Shown piece after piece: positions 17,075 through 26,913 of a stretch of DNA of 46,156 nucleotides; position 1 is the stretch's first letter, and each line of letters begins with the position of its first letter. A program made the position numbers and the translations under genes. Source of the DNA: CAVVEQ01 sp963802095 (GTDB taxonomy: Bacteria; Chloroflexota; Anaerolineae; Anaerolineales; Anaerolineaceae); assembly GCA_963802095.1 (NCBI GenBank), contig CAWDHI010000013.1, positions 1 to 46,156 on the forward strand. The letters are read 5' to 3'. Under the pieces are notes generated by a model. It saw nothing but the letters and a program-made list of their open reading frames with translations, ran no database searches and was not told where the DNA came from.

Positions 17075-18603
17075 ATCAGACAACTCCCAAATCGTTGGTT
17101 CAACCCACCGGAAAAGCACCCGGAAAGTGGACCATCCTTCTTTTGGTGGGCTTGTTCATCCTTGCGCTCACGATCCGGCTCTACGATATTACCGACCTGC
17201 CCTTTGATTTTCACCCCACCCGCCAGCTTTATACCGCGGTGGTCGCCAGGGGGCTTTATTACCAATCCCAACCGGATGACCCGGAAAGAAAGAGGGTACT
17301 AGCACTGGATGCGCTCCGACGCGAGGAGCGGGAGCCGCCTTCGATCGACGGACTTGCTGCATTGAGCTACAAGCTGATCGGCAGGGAAGTACTCTGGCTG
17401 CCGAGGGCGATGAGCGCGATCTTCTGGGTGCTGGGCGGGATCGCAGTGTTCCTGCTTTCCCGGCAGCTTTCCAACGATACTGGCGGGGTGGCAGCCACAG
17501 CGGTGTACTTGTTCCTACCTTATGGCGTGATCGCCAGCCGCAGCTTTCAACCCGACCCGTTAATGACGGCGTTGATCGTATTCAGCTGGTGGGGGATCTA
17601 TAACTGGATGAAGCGCGCGGGGTGGAAATGGGTTTTCGTGGCGGGAATCACCGCGGGGCTGGCCATCTACTTTAAATCACTGGCGGCTTTTTCGATCCTG
17701 GGAGCTTACCTGGGATTGCTCATGGTTTTGGGTTTCAGAAAACTCTTCCTTTCAAAGCAATTCTGGGGGCTGGTGCTCCTCACCGTGCTGCCTACCGTCG
17801 GCTATATGATAGACGGGTTCTTTGTTTCCAAGGGTCTCTCCAACCTCTTTGGTTTGCGCTTTTTCCCCTCCCTGTGGCTGCAACCCTATTTCTACCTGCA
17901 ATGGCTCGGAAAGGTTCAGACTGTTGCCACCTTGGGATTCCTGGTACTGGGATTGATCGGGATCTTTTACTTCGAAAGGCGTGAACAGCGCAAATTCGTG
18001 ATCGGCCTGTGGTTGGGGTATATTATTTTTGGTTTTGTCTTTGCCTATTACTTCGGAACCCACGATTACTACCACCTCAGCCTGGTGCCGATCGTGGCGA
18101 TCTCCATCGCGCCAGTTTCAGCCTCGCTCTGGCAGCGATTGCAGGAAGTTCAATCTGGCCGCTTCGCCCGGGTTGCGGTTGGGCTGCTGCTCATCTTTGG
18201 GCTGGCTGTCAACTTGTGGAACATTCGCACGATCTTCCACAAGGTGGATTATCGCCCGCAGCAGGCAGATTGGGATCAAATCAGAGAGGTGGTGGGGAAC
18301 GATATATCGATCATTGCGCTCACCCAGGATTACGGTTACCGCCTGGAGTTCTTTAGCTGGATCAACCCGGCGGAATACTGGCCATACCGCGGAGATACCC
18401 GCCTGCGCGAACTGGCTGGCATCCCACAGCCGGATTTTGCCTCCCGGTTCGCAGACCAGACCCGCGGGATGGATTTCTTTGTGGTCACCGACCTGGTTGA
18501 ATTCGCCGCCCAACCGGAACTGCAGGAATTCCTCTCTGCGAATTACCCGGTTTTCGACCAGAGCGCCGCGTTCATCATTTTTGACCTCCGGAATGGGAGC
18601 TAA
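17071..18603 (+). CDS. GT39/ArnT-like membrane glycosyltransferase
   Basis: A 510-residue multi-pass GT-C protein. A first helix (about residues 24-41) is followed by the loop DITDLPFDFHPTRQLYTAVV, with the acidic catalytic site of the PMT/ArnT superfamily probably at D-I-T-D or D-F-H near residue 45. At least eight further hydrophobic helices extend to about residue 395, and a soluble domain of about 115 residues ends the protein. Such enzymes move sugars from polyprenyl-phosphate donors on the outer face of the membrane. It differs in sequence from the 700-residue GT-C upstream and carries the ATGA junction with the FkbM gene. Confidence 0.75.
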   Translation: MNQTTPKSLVQPTGKAPGKWTILLLVGLFILALTIRLYDITDLPFDFHPTRQLYTAVVARGLYYQSQPDDPERKRVLALDALRREEREPPSIDGLAALSYKLIGREVLWLPRAMSAIFWVLGGIAVFLLSRQLSNDTGGVAATAVYLFLPYGVIASRSFQPDPLMTALIVFSWWGIYNWMKRAGWKWVFVAGITAGLAIYFKSLAAFSILGAYLGLLMVLGFRKLFLSKQFWGLVLLTVLPTVGYMIDGFFVSKGLSNLFGLRFFPSLWLQPYFYLQWLGKVQTVATLGFLVLGLIGIFYFERREQRKFVIGLWLGYIIFGFVFAYYFGTHDYYHLSLVPIVAISIAPVSASLWQRLQEVQSGRFARVAVGLLLIFGLAVNLWNIRTIFHKVDYRPQQADWDQIREVVGNDISIIALTQDYGYRLEFFSWINPAEYWPYRGDTRLRELAGIPQPDFASRFADQTRGMDFFVVTDLVEFAAQPELQEFLSANYPVFDQSAAFIIFDLRNGS

Positions 18604-18609
18604 GCGCGG

Positions 18610-19395
18610 ATGCCTGTGAAGATCTCGGTGGTCACCCCATCGTTCAACCATGCACGGTTCCTGGAGCGCACTTTAATCTCCGTGCTTAGCCAGCCCTACC
18701 CTGACCTGGAATATCTGGTTGTGGATGGGGGTTCGCAGGATGGCAGCACGGAGATCATCCGCAAATACGCCGACAGGTTGGCATATTGGGTCTCTGAGAA
18801 AGACCAGGGTCAGACGGATGCGATCAACAAGGGCTTCGCCCGGGCAAGTGGAGATATATTCGCCTGGTTGAACTCCGACGATACCTACCTTCCAGGGATC
18901 CTGCCCCAGGTTGCGGAAATCTTCAACAAAAATCCAAACGCGGCAGCGGTCTATGCGAACGCTAATTTCATTGATGAAGATGACCGCGTGATCGGCCGCT
19001 TCCCGGCCGCCCAAACAGACCGGCGAAAGCTTTCGCGCGGATATGTGCACATCCCGCAGCAGGCCTGTTTTTTCCGGGCTGAGTTGTGGCGCAAGGTGGG
19101 CCCGCTGGATCCATCCTACTATTTCGCGATGGATTACGACCTGTGGGTGCGCCTGAGCCGCGAGGGAGAGTTGATCTACCTCCCCGACCGCACCTGGGCG
19201 AACTTCCGCCTGCACCCGGACGCAAAGACCATTGCTGCCGATGACCGCTGCTGGCCGGAGATGATCCGCATCCATCGCCGGGATGGCGGCTCGATAATAT
19301 CCCTTATTATGTTAAAATACTGGATACGCGTTCTGGCTGGACCGATCATCCGTATAAGACGACGAAGGATGATCAATCGGTTGGAGCCTAGATAA
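18610..19395 (+). CDS. family 2 glycosyltransferase (paralogue of the gene at 15342)
   Basis: A 261-residue GT2 enzyme with SVVTPSFNH at residues 6-14, EYLVVDGGSQDGS near 36, WVSEKDQGQTDAINKGF near 60 and the LNSDDTY motif near 87. The same motifs in the same order and spacing occur in the gene at 15342, and they share the central YHLLLDHHLW/YYFAMDYDLW type acceptor segment. It lacks that paralogue's roughly 50-residue C-terminal extension. It closes the long glycan operon, with only small genes following. Confidence 0.9.
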   Translation: MPVKISVVTPSFNHARFLERTLISVLSQPYPDLEYLVVDGGSQDGSTEIIRKYADRLAYWVSEKDQGQTDAINKGFARASGDIFAWLNSDDTYLPGILPQVAEIFNKNPNAAAVYANANFIDEDDRVIGRFPAAQTDRRKLSRGYVHIPQQACFFRAELWRKVGPLDPSYYFAMDYDLWVRLSREGELIYLPDRTWANFRLHPDAKTIAADDRCWPEMIRIHRRDGGSIISLIMLKYWIRVLAGPIIRIRRRRMINRLEPR

Positions 19396-19411
19396 AGGTA
19401 GCAATAATAGA

Positions 19412-19759
19412 ATGATCGAAAAATTGGTCCTGCAATTAAAACTTATCATCCGGCTCCTCCGCGACAGTCGAATCAATATCCTGTTGAAACTGATTCCCAT
19501 GTTTGCGATCCTTTATTTCATTTTTCCGGACCCCTTCCCATTTCCAATTCCCGACGATATTGGAGTCATCATTATCGGATTTTACCTGTTCGTTCAGCTT
19601 TGCCCCCCCGAAATCGTAGCTGAACACATGGCAGTATTAAATCAAGGCATTCCAGGAACCTGGAGAGACCCCAAGGATTCTGGCGAGGTAATCGATGTTG
19701 GTTTTAACGAATTGGACCCAAAGAAGGATACGGATCAGGAACAACCAAAAGAGCAATGA
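19412..19759 (+). CDS. DUF1232-like small membrane protein
   Basis: A 115-residue protein whose middle reads KLIPMFAILYFIFPDPFPF then PIPDDIGVIIIGFYLFV: a hydrophobic hairpin with an internal D-P and a P-I-P-D-D turn. This matches the YkvA/DUF1232 pattern, in which a 'YxxxPxDxxPDxxPxxGxxDD' core lies between two helices. The C-terminus is polar and acidic. Function of the family is unknown. Only a weak ribosome site precedes the ATG. It lies 16 bp after the glycan operon and may be its last member. Confidence 0.65.
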   Translation: MIEKLVLQLKLIIRLLRDSRINILLKLIPMFAILYFIFPDPFPFPIPDDIGVIIIGFYLFVQLCPPEIVAEHMAVLNQGIPGTWRDPKDSGEVIDVGFNELDPKKDTDQEQPKEQ

Positions 19760-19796
19760 GCAACCAAAGAATCTTGGAAAGTGATAAGGATATTCG

Positions 19797-20015
19797 ATGG
19801 CAATTAAAGAATGGGAACAGATTCAAGTCAGAACGTGCGCAAAAGTGACGAAACCGATCGAAATCGATCAACTCGTGATCTACCCAATCGATTATTTACC
19901 GGATCCGCCGCGTATTGTGGATTACCGCTGTTCGGGTGAAGCGGAATGCAAAAAAGAAGCGAATCTGAATTGCATTGTCCCGGAGGAAACCATCCGGAAG
20001 GCAAACCAGTCCTGA
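19797..20015 (+). CDS. small cysteine-containing protein, unknown
   Basis: A 72-residue soluble protein with four cysteines: one in VRTCAKV (near residue 14) and three in a YRCSGEAECKKEANLNC cluster (near 44-60). The spacing CX5CX7C could bind a metal or form disulfides. AAGGA lies 6 bases before the ATG. There is no recognisable family. It follows the DUF1232-like gene by 37 bp in the same direction and converges on a - strand gene 17 bp beyond its stop. Confidence 0.5.
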   Translation: MAIKEWEQIQVRTCAKVTKPIEIDQLVIYPIDYLPDPPRIVDYRCSGEAECKKEANLNCIVPEETIRKANQS

Positions 20016-20032
20016 TCCCACAAAATTCTTTC

Positions 20033-21451
20033 TTATTTTGCTGTGACGTTTTCCAAACCGTAATACCTTGCGAAACACTGATTGACCCAGAAATCCGGGT
20101 CCGTTTGCAGTTCGCTGATGCCGTGCTGCGAGTTGATCGCTTTTAACTCCAGGAGCGGTTTCCCGGATACCCGGTAGGTCTGCACCACGCGGTTGCGTTC
20201 ATCCCAGGCGTTTGCAAACGCGCGTGCCTGCAGGAAATCCCGGTTAAGCGAGCCGCCTGCCCGCAAGGGGTAGATGCAGGCTAGGATGAGCCCAATGGTG
20301 ATGACCGTATCGTAGGATCGCTTCCAAACCCTGGTTTTTCCTGCTGCCGGCAGGGTGGTGGCAAAACCGGCCAGGAAAATGACCGCGAAAACACCAAAGA
20401 CCAGGATATAGGTGGCTGGGAACAATGCGCGCGGTTCGGGGTAGGCAGATTGGGCGTAGACGGATGGCGCGAAGGTGCTGACGACCAGCAGCAGCGTGGC
20501 CAGCGTGGTAATCCCGGTTGCCATCCAGAGTTTTTTCCTTCCGGGCAAGATGGGGAGATTTTCCCAATCCAGGCTGCGAGCCAGCAGGATGCCCATCATG
20601 GCGGCGATGAGAGAACCGAAAAGGAACGGGATCGGGTAGGCGATTAGCGTATGGTAAATGAAGGCAAGAGGGTATCGGAACGATAGCCAGATCAGGGTGA
20701 GCAGCCCGGGGGGCTGGGGGAAGAGCGCCTGGCGAATTTGGTTGCCGGGAGAGACAAGGAAGATCAGCATGGCGACAAGGGAGAAGCCAACCGCAAGACC
20801 GGAGATTACCAACGAGCGGCGGGGTGCTTTGAGGACCGCAAACAGGATGAGGAGAAGTACGAACACGGAGAACTGCAGGGCGGCGGTGGTCTCTGAAAAT
20901 CCACCCGAAAACAGTACAGCCAGGCTGAACAGCCCGAGCAGGAGCAGGGAAGGCTCCCTTTCCCGCCAGGCCATTTGCAAGCCCCAGTAGAGCAGCGCGG
21001 TGAGCGCTACCAGCGGAACCGAGTAGGTTATGGTTCCATTCAGCCAGTAAAGCACCTGGAAACGGTTGGGTGCCACCAGGCAGGTGAGAAACAGGATACC
21101 TGCCGCGGAAACCCAGGCGAGCGAGCGGGGAAAATCCCCAACCATTTTTTGAACAATCAATACCAGCAGCCCGATCAGGGAAAGCAGCCACGCGAGGAGG
21201 ATCACCCCCGGGGCGGCCTGTGCCAAAGAGCGGTTGAGAGGTTCCAGCAGTATGCTGAGCATGATAGTGGCATAGCGCCCCGACCAGGTGGTGTAGATAT
21301 TCACCAGGCCGTTCCAGGCTCCCATCTCGCGGGCATTGGCGAAATAGCAGAAATCATCCGCCATCAGGCGCGAGAAGGTGCCCAGGAAGAAGAAAAGCAC
21401 CAGCCCGAAGAACAGGGAAACGAAGAGCAGCAGGACCAGCGCCTGAATCAC
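20033..21451 (-). CDS. multi-pass membrane protein (DUF6056-like)
   Basis: A 472-residue membrane protein with about ten hydrophobic helices. After the first helix comes LMADDFCYFANAREMG (adjacent aspartates near residue 30) and IYTTWSGRYATIML, a first-loop layout used by GT-C-like and DUF6056 proteins of glycan pathways. The C-terminal about 90 residues look extracytoplasmic. The listed start is a GTG; the frame stays open upstream for at least 25 codons into the end of the Kbl-like gene, so the true N-terminus may be longer. It is the last gene of a - strand group. Role: possible lipid-linked sugar transfer, not proven. Confidence 0.65.
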   Translation of the reverse strand: MIQALVLLLFVSLFFGLVLFFFLGTFSRLMADDFCYFANAREMGAWNGLVNIYTTWSGRYATIMLSILLEPLNRSLAQAAPGVILLAWLLSLIGLLVLIVQKMVGDFPRSLAWVSAAGILFLTCLVAPNRFQVLYWLNGTITYSVPLVALTALLYWGLQMAWREREPSLLLLGLFSLAVLFSGGFSETTAALQFSVFVLLLILFAVLKAPRRSLVISGLAVGFSLVAMLIFLVSPGNQIRQALFPQPPGLLTLIWLSFRYPLAFIYHTLIAYPIPFLFGSLIAAMMGILLARSLDWENLPILPGRKKLWMATGITTLATLLLVVSTFAPSVYAQSAYPEPRALFPATYILVFGVFAVIFLAGFATTLPAAGKTRVWKRSYDTVITIGLILACIYPLRAGGSLNRDFLQARAFANAWDERNRVVQTYRVSGKPLLELKAINSQHGISELQTDPDFWVNQCFARYYGLENVTAK

Positions 21452-21522
21452 CCGCGGCAGCCCGCGGGGGGATTCGGAGCCGGTTGCCTTATCCCCCGTG
21501 GGGGATTTGCCGGGAACGCTGC

Positions 21523-22707
<1,185 letters not shown>

Positions 22708-22758
22708 CGGTCATTCTCCAGTCGGAATTTTGGGGATAATCTCGGTTTTGCCAGACCA

Positions 22759-24387
22759 TTATACATCCAGGCGGGAATCCGCCAGGTGGCCCAGCCTGGC
22801 TAACTGGTCGAGCACTTGCTGCTCTTTGCCGGGTTTCACCAGGATGGTTTCCGGGTTCAACCGTTCCCCCAGCGAGGAGGCGGTGGGGGAGGCGAGGAGC
22901 TCATCGAGGATTGCCGGTTGGGTGACCCGCAGGAGAACCTGCCGCTCGAATCGCGCCTGTGGACCGAACTTCTCCCAGCTCTGGATGAAATTCACAACCG
23001 CGGGCGGCACGGGGGAGGCGCCGCCGGATTCCAGTACCGCGGGCAGCTTTTTGGCGCTCAACCCCTGCTCCCGGGCGCGGGCAAGCGAGGAGGAAGTGAT
23101 GCGGTACCTGCACCCTCGTTGATCCTCCTTCCCCCATTGGCAGTAGCGTGCCAGCTGGTAATGGGCAACTCTGGGGGCGAACGTCGCCACCAGGATCTGC
23201 CCGGTGGAGGTCACCGCGATCCTGCCGTTCTCTTTTGGGGACGGGAAGGCGGACTTTCCCGCCAGGCGGTCCTCAAAATCCGCACACAGGCGGAAGGCGC
23301 TGGTGGGTTCGCCAGGGGAGGGGCTGCCTAAATCAGAAATCCCGAATGCATTCAAGAGTGAGGCGAAAAAGCGCAAGAGGCTGCCCTCCACCTGCATCCA
23401 GGAATCGAAGCCGTGGAATTCGGTTCCGGATTCATCGCGGATGTACCAGCGGTCGTAATCCCCGCCCTCGCGCAGGATATCCGGCTCCCGGGAGCGCACC
23501 GCGGAGATGAAGGAATCCAGGTCCCACCAGGTCTGGCGGGGGAGGGCAGCAAATAGTTCCAGGATCCCGTGGCGGGCGCGCAGGGGATCGGCGCCCCAGG
23601 TGCCGGAAAGGGTGATACCGGGCAGGAACTTCCATTCGGCGAGGGTGGGAGAATCCAGCCAGCACCTGATCAAAAGAGAAAGTGCCTCCGCGCGGGGCGC
23701 GGCCAGGAACGCGCGTGTGTTCTCGGGGTGAGGGCTGGCTTCATGTTCAAGGATTCCGGCAGCGGTGAGGAGGGATTGCAGAAAGGGGATCCTCTCCGCC
23801 CAAGGGCGATCCGCGAGCGTGCTGACCGGAGTGCCGGAACGAAGGGCAGCCAGGATCACGGTGGCGTGATCCAGGATGCGGTCGGAGGAGGGCTGGGTAA
23901 AAGCGTGCATTCCAAGTGCGGCCGGCTTGCCGAAGACCATATTGGTGGTCTTACCCGCTTCCACCCCTTCGGGCAGGAGCTCCGCGGGGATGCAGACGAA
24001 CTCGCGCAGCACGCCGCCCTTGGGCAGGAAGGCACGCCCGATCAACCCGCGGTAGTGGAGAAGCTCGCTCGTCGAAGCCGGGTTCTCGTGAGGGCGCTCC
24101 CGGTCGCGTTTACCCGCGCCCATCTCGCGGATCTCGCCGAATTCGCGTGCGAACTCCTGCCAGGGGTGGATCCCCTGCCGGGAGACCAGGTCCTGGAAGG
24201 CGGCCAGCGCCTGGGGGGGAAGCGCATCCAGCACCCCCGCGCAGGCTTCGGGATCGTGCATGGCGGTGGAGATCTGCTCCGCCCAGGCGTGCGGGTTCTC
24301 GCCCTGAAGGTCTAGGTGCCAGAAGTCCGCGATGATGCGCAGCAGGTCCGGGTCCTGGGAAGGGAAGAGTTGGAAAAAATCAGGCAT
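22759..24387 (-). CDS. XPB/Ssl2-like helicase-associated domain protein
   Basis: A 542-residue protein without visible Walker motifs. Opening MPDFFQLFPSQDPDLLRII and the alternating helical, tryptophan-containing modules resemble the 'helicase conserved C-terminal / XPB-Ssl2-like' family seen as stand-alone proteins in Actinobacteria and Chloroflexi. The C-terminus (ETILVKPGKEQQVLDQLARLG, cited in part) fits the end of that domain. I prefer the ATG at 24387 over an upstream TTG, although no Shine-Dalgarno sequence precedes either. It may help an XPB-type helicase in DNA repair; no helicase gene is in the window. The name is a moderate-confidence homology guess. Confidence 0.6.
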   Translation of the reverse strand: MPDFFQLFPSQDPDLLRIIADFWHLDLQGENPHAWAEQISTAMHDPEACAGVLDALPPQALAAFQDLVSRQGIHPWQEFAREFGEIREMGAGKRDRERPHENPASTSELLHYRGLIGRAFLPKGGVLREFVCIPAELLPEGVEAGKTTNMVFGKPAALGMHAFTQPSSDRILDHATVILAALRSGTPVSTLADRPWAERIPFLQSLLTAAGILEHEASPHPENTRAFLAAPRAEALSLLIRCWLDSPTLAEWKFLPGITLSGTWGADPLRARHGILELFAALPRQTWWDLDSFISAVRSREPDILREGGDYDRWYIRDESGTEFHGFDSWMQVEGSLLRFFASLLNAFGISDLGSPSPGEPTSAFRLCADFEDRLAGKSAFPSPKENGRIAVTSTGQILVATFAPRVAHYQLARYCQWGKEDQRGCRYRITSSSLARAREQGLSAKKLPAVLESGGASPVPPAVVNFIQSWEKFGPQARFERQVLLRVTQPAILDELLASPTASSLGERLNPETILVKPGKEQQVLDQLARLGHLADSRLDV

Positions 24388-24449
24388 GGAATTATTGTAT
24401 ATGAGATTGGGGAAGAATTTCGGGCACAAGTACGGTACCCGGCCTACGA

Positions 24450-24533
24450 CTACCCTTTCACCAAGATCAGCCGGTTTGCGCCATCGTATGTGTAGGTGTT
24501 AACCCCATCGCTCAATAGATTGCTGTTCCCAAC
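24450..24533 (-). pseudogene. RHS/YD-repeat gene remnant
   Basis: Between a TGA (24534-24536) and a TAG (24450-24452) the - strand encodes 27 residues, including GNSNLLSDG and NTYTYDGANRL. This is the textbook RHS repeat pattern GN...DG..tYtYD..NRL. Nothing before or after continues the repeat, so it is a fragment of a lost or displaced RHS gene. It overlaps the last codons of the AT-rich gene at 24512 in another frame, meaning the 3' end of that gene is made of old RHS DNA. RHS fragments are typically left behind when toxin/immunity cassettes are exchanged. Confidence 0.75.
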
Positions 24534-25206
24534 TCAAGTGTAGGCGGCAGATTTTTTGGGTACGCATTATTCCTAGTAAGCTGTAAACTTACCCAATGGT
24601 CTATCTCGCTCACAACAAATTCAAAAACCCTTTCATCAACTCCTTTAGTAGTAGTCGCAAACATCTCGACCAAAACTACATATTGGCCGTAACGAGCCCA
24701 GTAGTAGTAAAGCTGGCAACTTGTTGGACCTCCCATGGCACAAACAACATGTTCTTGATTGGCGGCAGTACTTTTGTATTTCCAATCAGAAGAGTAGCAA
24801 TCATGACATACATAATCAAAAATTGGCCAGTCAAAAGCTCGCAATATTTCGGGTCTACGATCAAAAAAATCCAAAGAGCTTCCAGTGCATTATTGTATAA
24901 AAAAACATTTTCTGTAATCCTCACTGAATTTTTACCATCACCATCCCATGTCTTGCTTGTTTCCTGGCGTGAATTTATCATATATGTACTTGCATTATAG
25001 GGTGGCTTTGCTTCAGTCCATATTGATATTTGAACAGGTATTTCTCCAGAATCCCATCTCGTGGGAAAAGTTGGATTGGTGATTAGTAAATTATTTACTG
25101 GTACCATCGGTTTAATCGATAATATGACTATGAGTAGAAAAATAATCACAAATCCCAGGATCATTAATGCGCTAACCAAGCATGATTTTTTGGAAGGTTT
25201 GTTCAT
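24512..25206 (-). pseudogene. frameshifted gene for an N-terminally anchored protein
   Basis: Two overlapping - strand frames join into one plausible protein of about 231 residues if one T is restored in a run of seven (24863-24869). The first part starts MNKPSKKSCLV at 25206, has one membrane helix (about residues 10-30) and a polar domain ending NNALEALW. The second continues FFDRRPEILRAFDW through HDCYSSDWKYKS to LELGTAIY at TGA 24512. The region is clearly more AT-rich than its neighbours, suggesting recent transfer. GGTGG precedes the ATG. No family is recognised. The shift may be a true mutation, an assembly error in the homopolymer, or a slip site. Confidence 0.6.
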
Positions 25207-25253
25207 TTTTATTACCACCCATTATTCCATGGAAATGATCTCCCCAGTCGTAT

Positions 25254-25278
25254 GTCGGGCACTGGTTGTGTGCCCGAC
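25254..25278. repeat. 9-bp perfect inverted repeat
   Basis: GTCGGGCAC (25254-25262) and GTGCCCGAC (25270-25278) flank a 7-base loop, about 50 bp upstream of the AT-rich gene on the - strand. No T-run follows on either strand. It could be an operator, a recombination-site remnant or an RNA hairpin. The rest of 25279-25410 shows nothing I can name. Confidence 0.5.
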
Positions 25279-25415
25279 TTCAACTTAGCTATCCCTAACA
25301 CTTTATTTATACACGAAAACCATCGCCGGGAACACAATCCATACCTGACTAATTCCAATATTGGCATCTCACGTTCTGGACCTTTCAAAATTGTGAACGC
25401 TGGGTGACTTGAATT

Positions 25416-25446
25416 TTGATTATCCGCGGTCATTTTTTAGTATAAT
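25416..25446 (+). promoter_or_regulatory. probable sigma70-type promoter for the DUF4388 cassette
   Basis: A perfect TATAAT at 25441-25446 lies 38 bp upstream of the ATG at 25484. A TTGATT at 25416-25421 is a possible -35 element but with a long 19-base spacer, so the -35 assignment is tentative. Confidence 0.5.
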
Positions 25447-25483
25447 GATTTAACAATTTACACGAAATGGCATCTGAGCATTT

Positions 25484-26302
25484 ATGGCATTAAAAGGCAA
25501 CCTGCGCGATTTCACATTTTCGCAGCTTCTCAATCTGATCAACCTGGCAGCCAAGACCGGAACCCTGGTCGTCGAAGGTTCAAGCGATATTGCCAGGGTG
25601 TTCTTCCGGGATGGCAAGCTTTCGTATGCGCAGATCGGCGCTGAAGATAGCGGCCTGGCTGCCATCCTGCAGCGCACCAACCGCATCAGTACCAGCCAGT
25701 ACCGCATCCTGGCCGAGCGCGCGCGGATGATGTCTGATAAGGAGCTCGGATTGCTGCTCATCAACGCCGGGTACCTTTCCCAGCAGGATATCCTCGACAG
25801 CCTAACCCAGTATATCGTCGACGTGGTCCGCCAGCTCTTCACCTGGGCGGAGGGCTTCTTCCATTTCGAGCCCGATGAGGTCTCGCCCAACGGCAAGATC
25901 CCGGTGCGGATCGACCTGGAGAACCTGATCATCGAAGGCACCCGCCAGCTGCAGGAATGGGAAGCGCTCCAGGAGGAGATCCCCAGCCTGGATATGGCGC
26001 TGAAGTTCACCGAGCGCCCCGGGGCCAACATCTCCAATATGAACCTGAACGTGGAAGAGTGGCGCGTGGTTTCCTATGTGAACCCGCAGAACACCATCCG
26101 GCAGATCGCCCAGGCCACCCACATGACCGACCTTGAGGTCAGAAGGGTGGTATTCAGCCTGCTGCAGGCCGGGCTGGTCGAGATCATCCGCCCGGGCGGT
26201 GTGGGTGGACCTGTGATCACGGGTAAGATGTTCCCCACCGAAAACCCCGACGAACAAAAATCACTTGTCAACCGGTTGATCGACCGGATCCGGACCATTT
26301 AA
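25484..26302 (+). CDS. DUF4388 (PATAN) domain protein
   Basis: A 272-residue cytoplasmic protein. The opening ALKGNLRDFTFSQLLNLI with AAKTGTLVVEG and FFRDGKLSYAQIG (residues 2-52) is the PATAN/DUF4388 domain, known from PatA-type response regulators and many Chloroflexota signalling proteins. LGLLLINAGYLSQQDI near 87 begins a GspE/MshEN-like helical unit. The part after residue 170 has a winged-helix-like segment (TIRQIAQATHMTDLEVRRVVF). It is followed by a small GTPase and a V4R-domain gene, so the three probably form one regulatory module. Ligand and output are unknown. Confidence 0.85.
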   Translation: MALKGNLRDFTFSQLLNLINLAAKTGTLVVEGSSDIARVFFRDGKLSYAQIGAEDSGLAAILQRTNRISTSQYRILAERARMMSDKELGLLLINAGYLSQQDILDSLTQYIVDVVRQLFTWAEGFFHFEPDEVSPNGKIPVRIDLENLIIEGTRQLQEWEALQEEIPSLDMALKFTERPGANISNMNLNVEEWRVVSYVNPQNTIRQIAQATHMTDLEVRRVVFSLLQAGLVEIIRPGGVGGPVITGKMFPTENPDEQKSLVNRLIDRIRTI

Positions 26303-26323
26303 GATCGCACCAGGGAAAACGAT

Positions 26324-26875
26324 ATGCAAACAGTAAAGATCGTGGTGACAGGACCATTCAACGCAGGCAAGACGGAGTTCATCCGCTCGGTGAGCGAGAT
26401 CGACGTGGTCTCCACCGAGCGCAAGATCTCGCTTGAGGAGGAGAAGGTCAAGGAAACCACCACGGTGGCCATGGATTTCGGGCGCATCACAGTGGATGAA
26501 GACCTGGTGCTGTATCTCTTCGGCACGCCCGGGCAGAAACGCTTCGATTTCATGTGGGAGATTCTTTCCGAGGGCATGCTGGGGTTTATCGTGATGGTGG
26601 ATAGCACCCGCTCGGAGACCTTCCGCGAGGCGCGCAGCATCCTGGAGACCTTCCATGCCTACGCCCCCACGCCCTACGTGGTGGCGGCCAACAAACAGGA
26701 TAAGGAAGGCGCTTGGGAGATCGAGGACATGCGACTGGCATTGAGACTGGATCCAAGTGTGAAGTTATTGCCCTGCAGCGCCAATTCCAAGGAGAAGGTG
26801 AAATCCGTTCTGCTGGAGCTGCTCTACGGCATCCTGGCCGAGATGGATAAAGGCCAGCCTGGCAAGCCGGGTTAA
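26324..26875 (+). CDS. Ras-like small GTPase (MglA/SRPRB-like)
   Basis: A 183-residue G-domain protein. G1 is GPFNAGKTEFI at residues 8-18, a threonine-rich switch I occurs near 46 (KETTTVAMDFG), G3 is GTPGQKRF near 67, G4 is AANKQDKEG near 122, and the G5 region is PCSANSKE near 146. All nucleotide-binding parts are present, so it should bind and hydrolyse GTP. Proteins of this type in bacteria work with Roadblock/LC7 or PATAN proteins in polarity and signalling. It lies between DUF4388 and V4R genes in one apparent operon; no Roadblock gene is seen here. Confidence 0.88.
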   Translation: MQTVKIVVTGPFNAGKTEFIRSVSEIDVVSTERKISLEEEKVKETTTVAMDFGRITVDEDLVLYLFGTPGQKRFDFMWEILSEGMLGFIVMVDSTRSETFREARSILETFHAYAPTPYVVAANKQDKEGAWEIEDMRLALRLDPSVKLLPCSANSKEKVKSVLLELLYGILAEMDKGQPGKPG

Positions 26876-26913
26876 CCCGGCACGATCCCAACCCCGCTTT
26901 TTACTCAACATCG

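Noticed and set aside
25212..25433. 73-codon - strand frame between the AT-rich gene and the DUF4388 promoter
   Set aside because: No SD, no family, contains the palindrome, and would run opposite the DUF4388 promoter; could be a decayed gene piece but unsupported.
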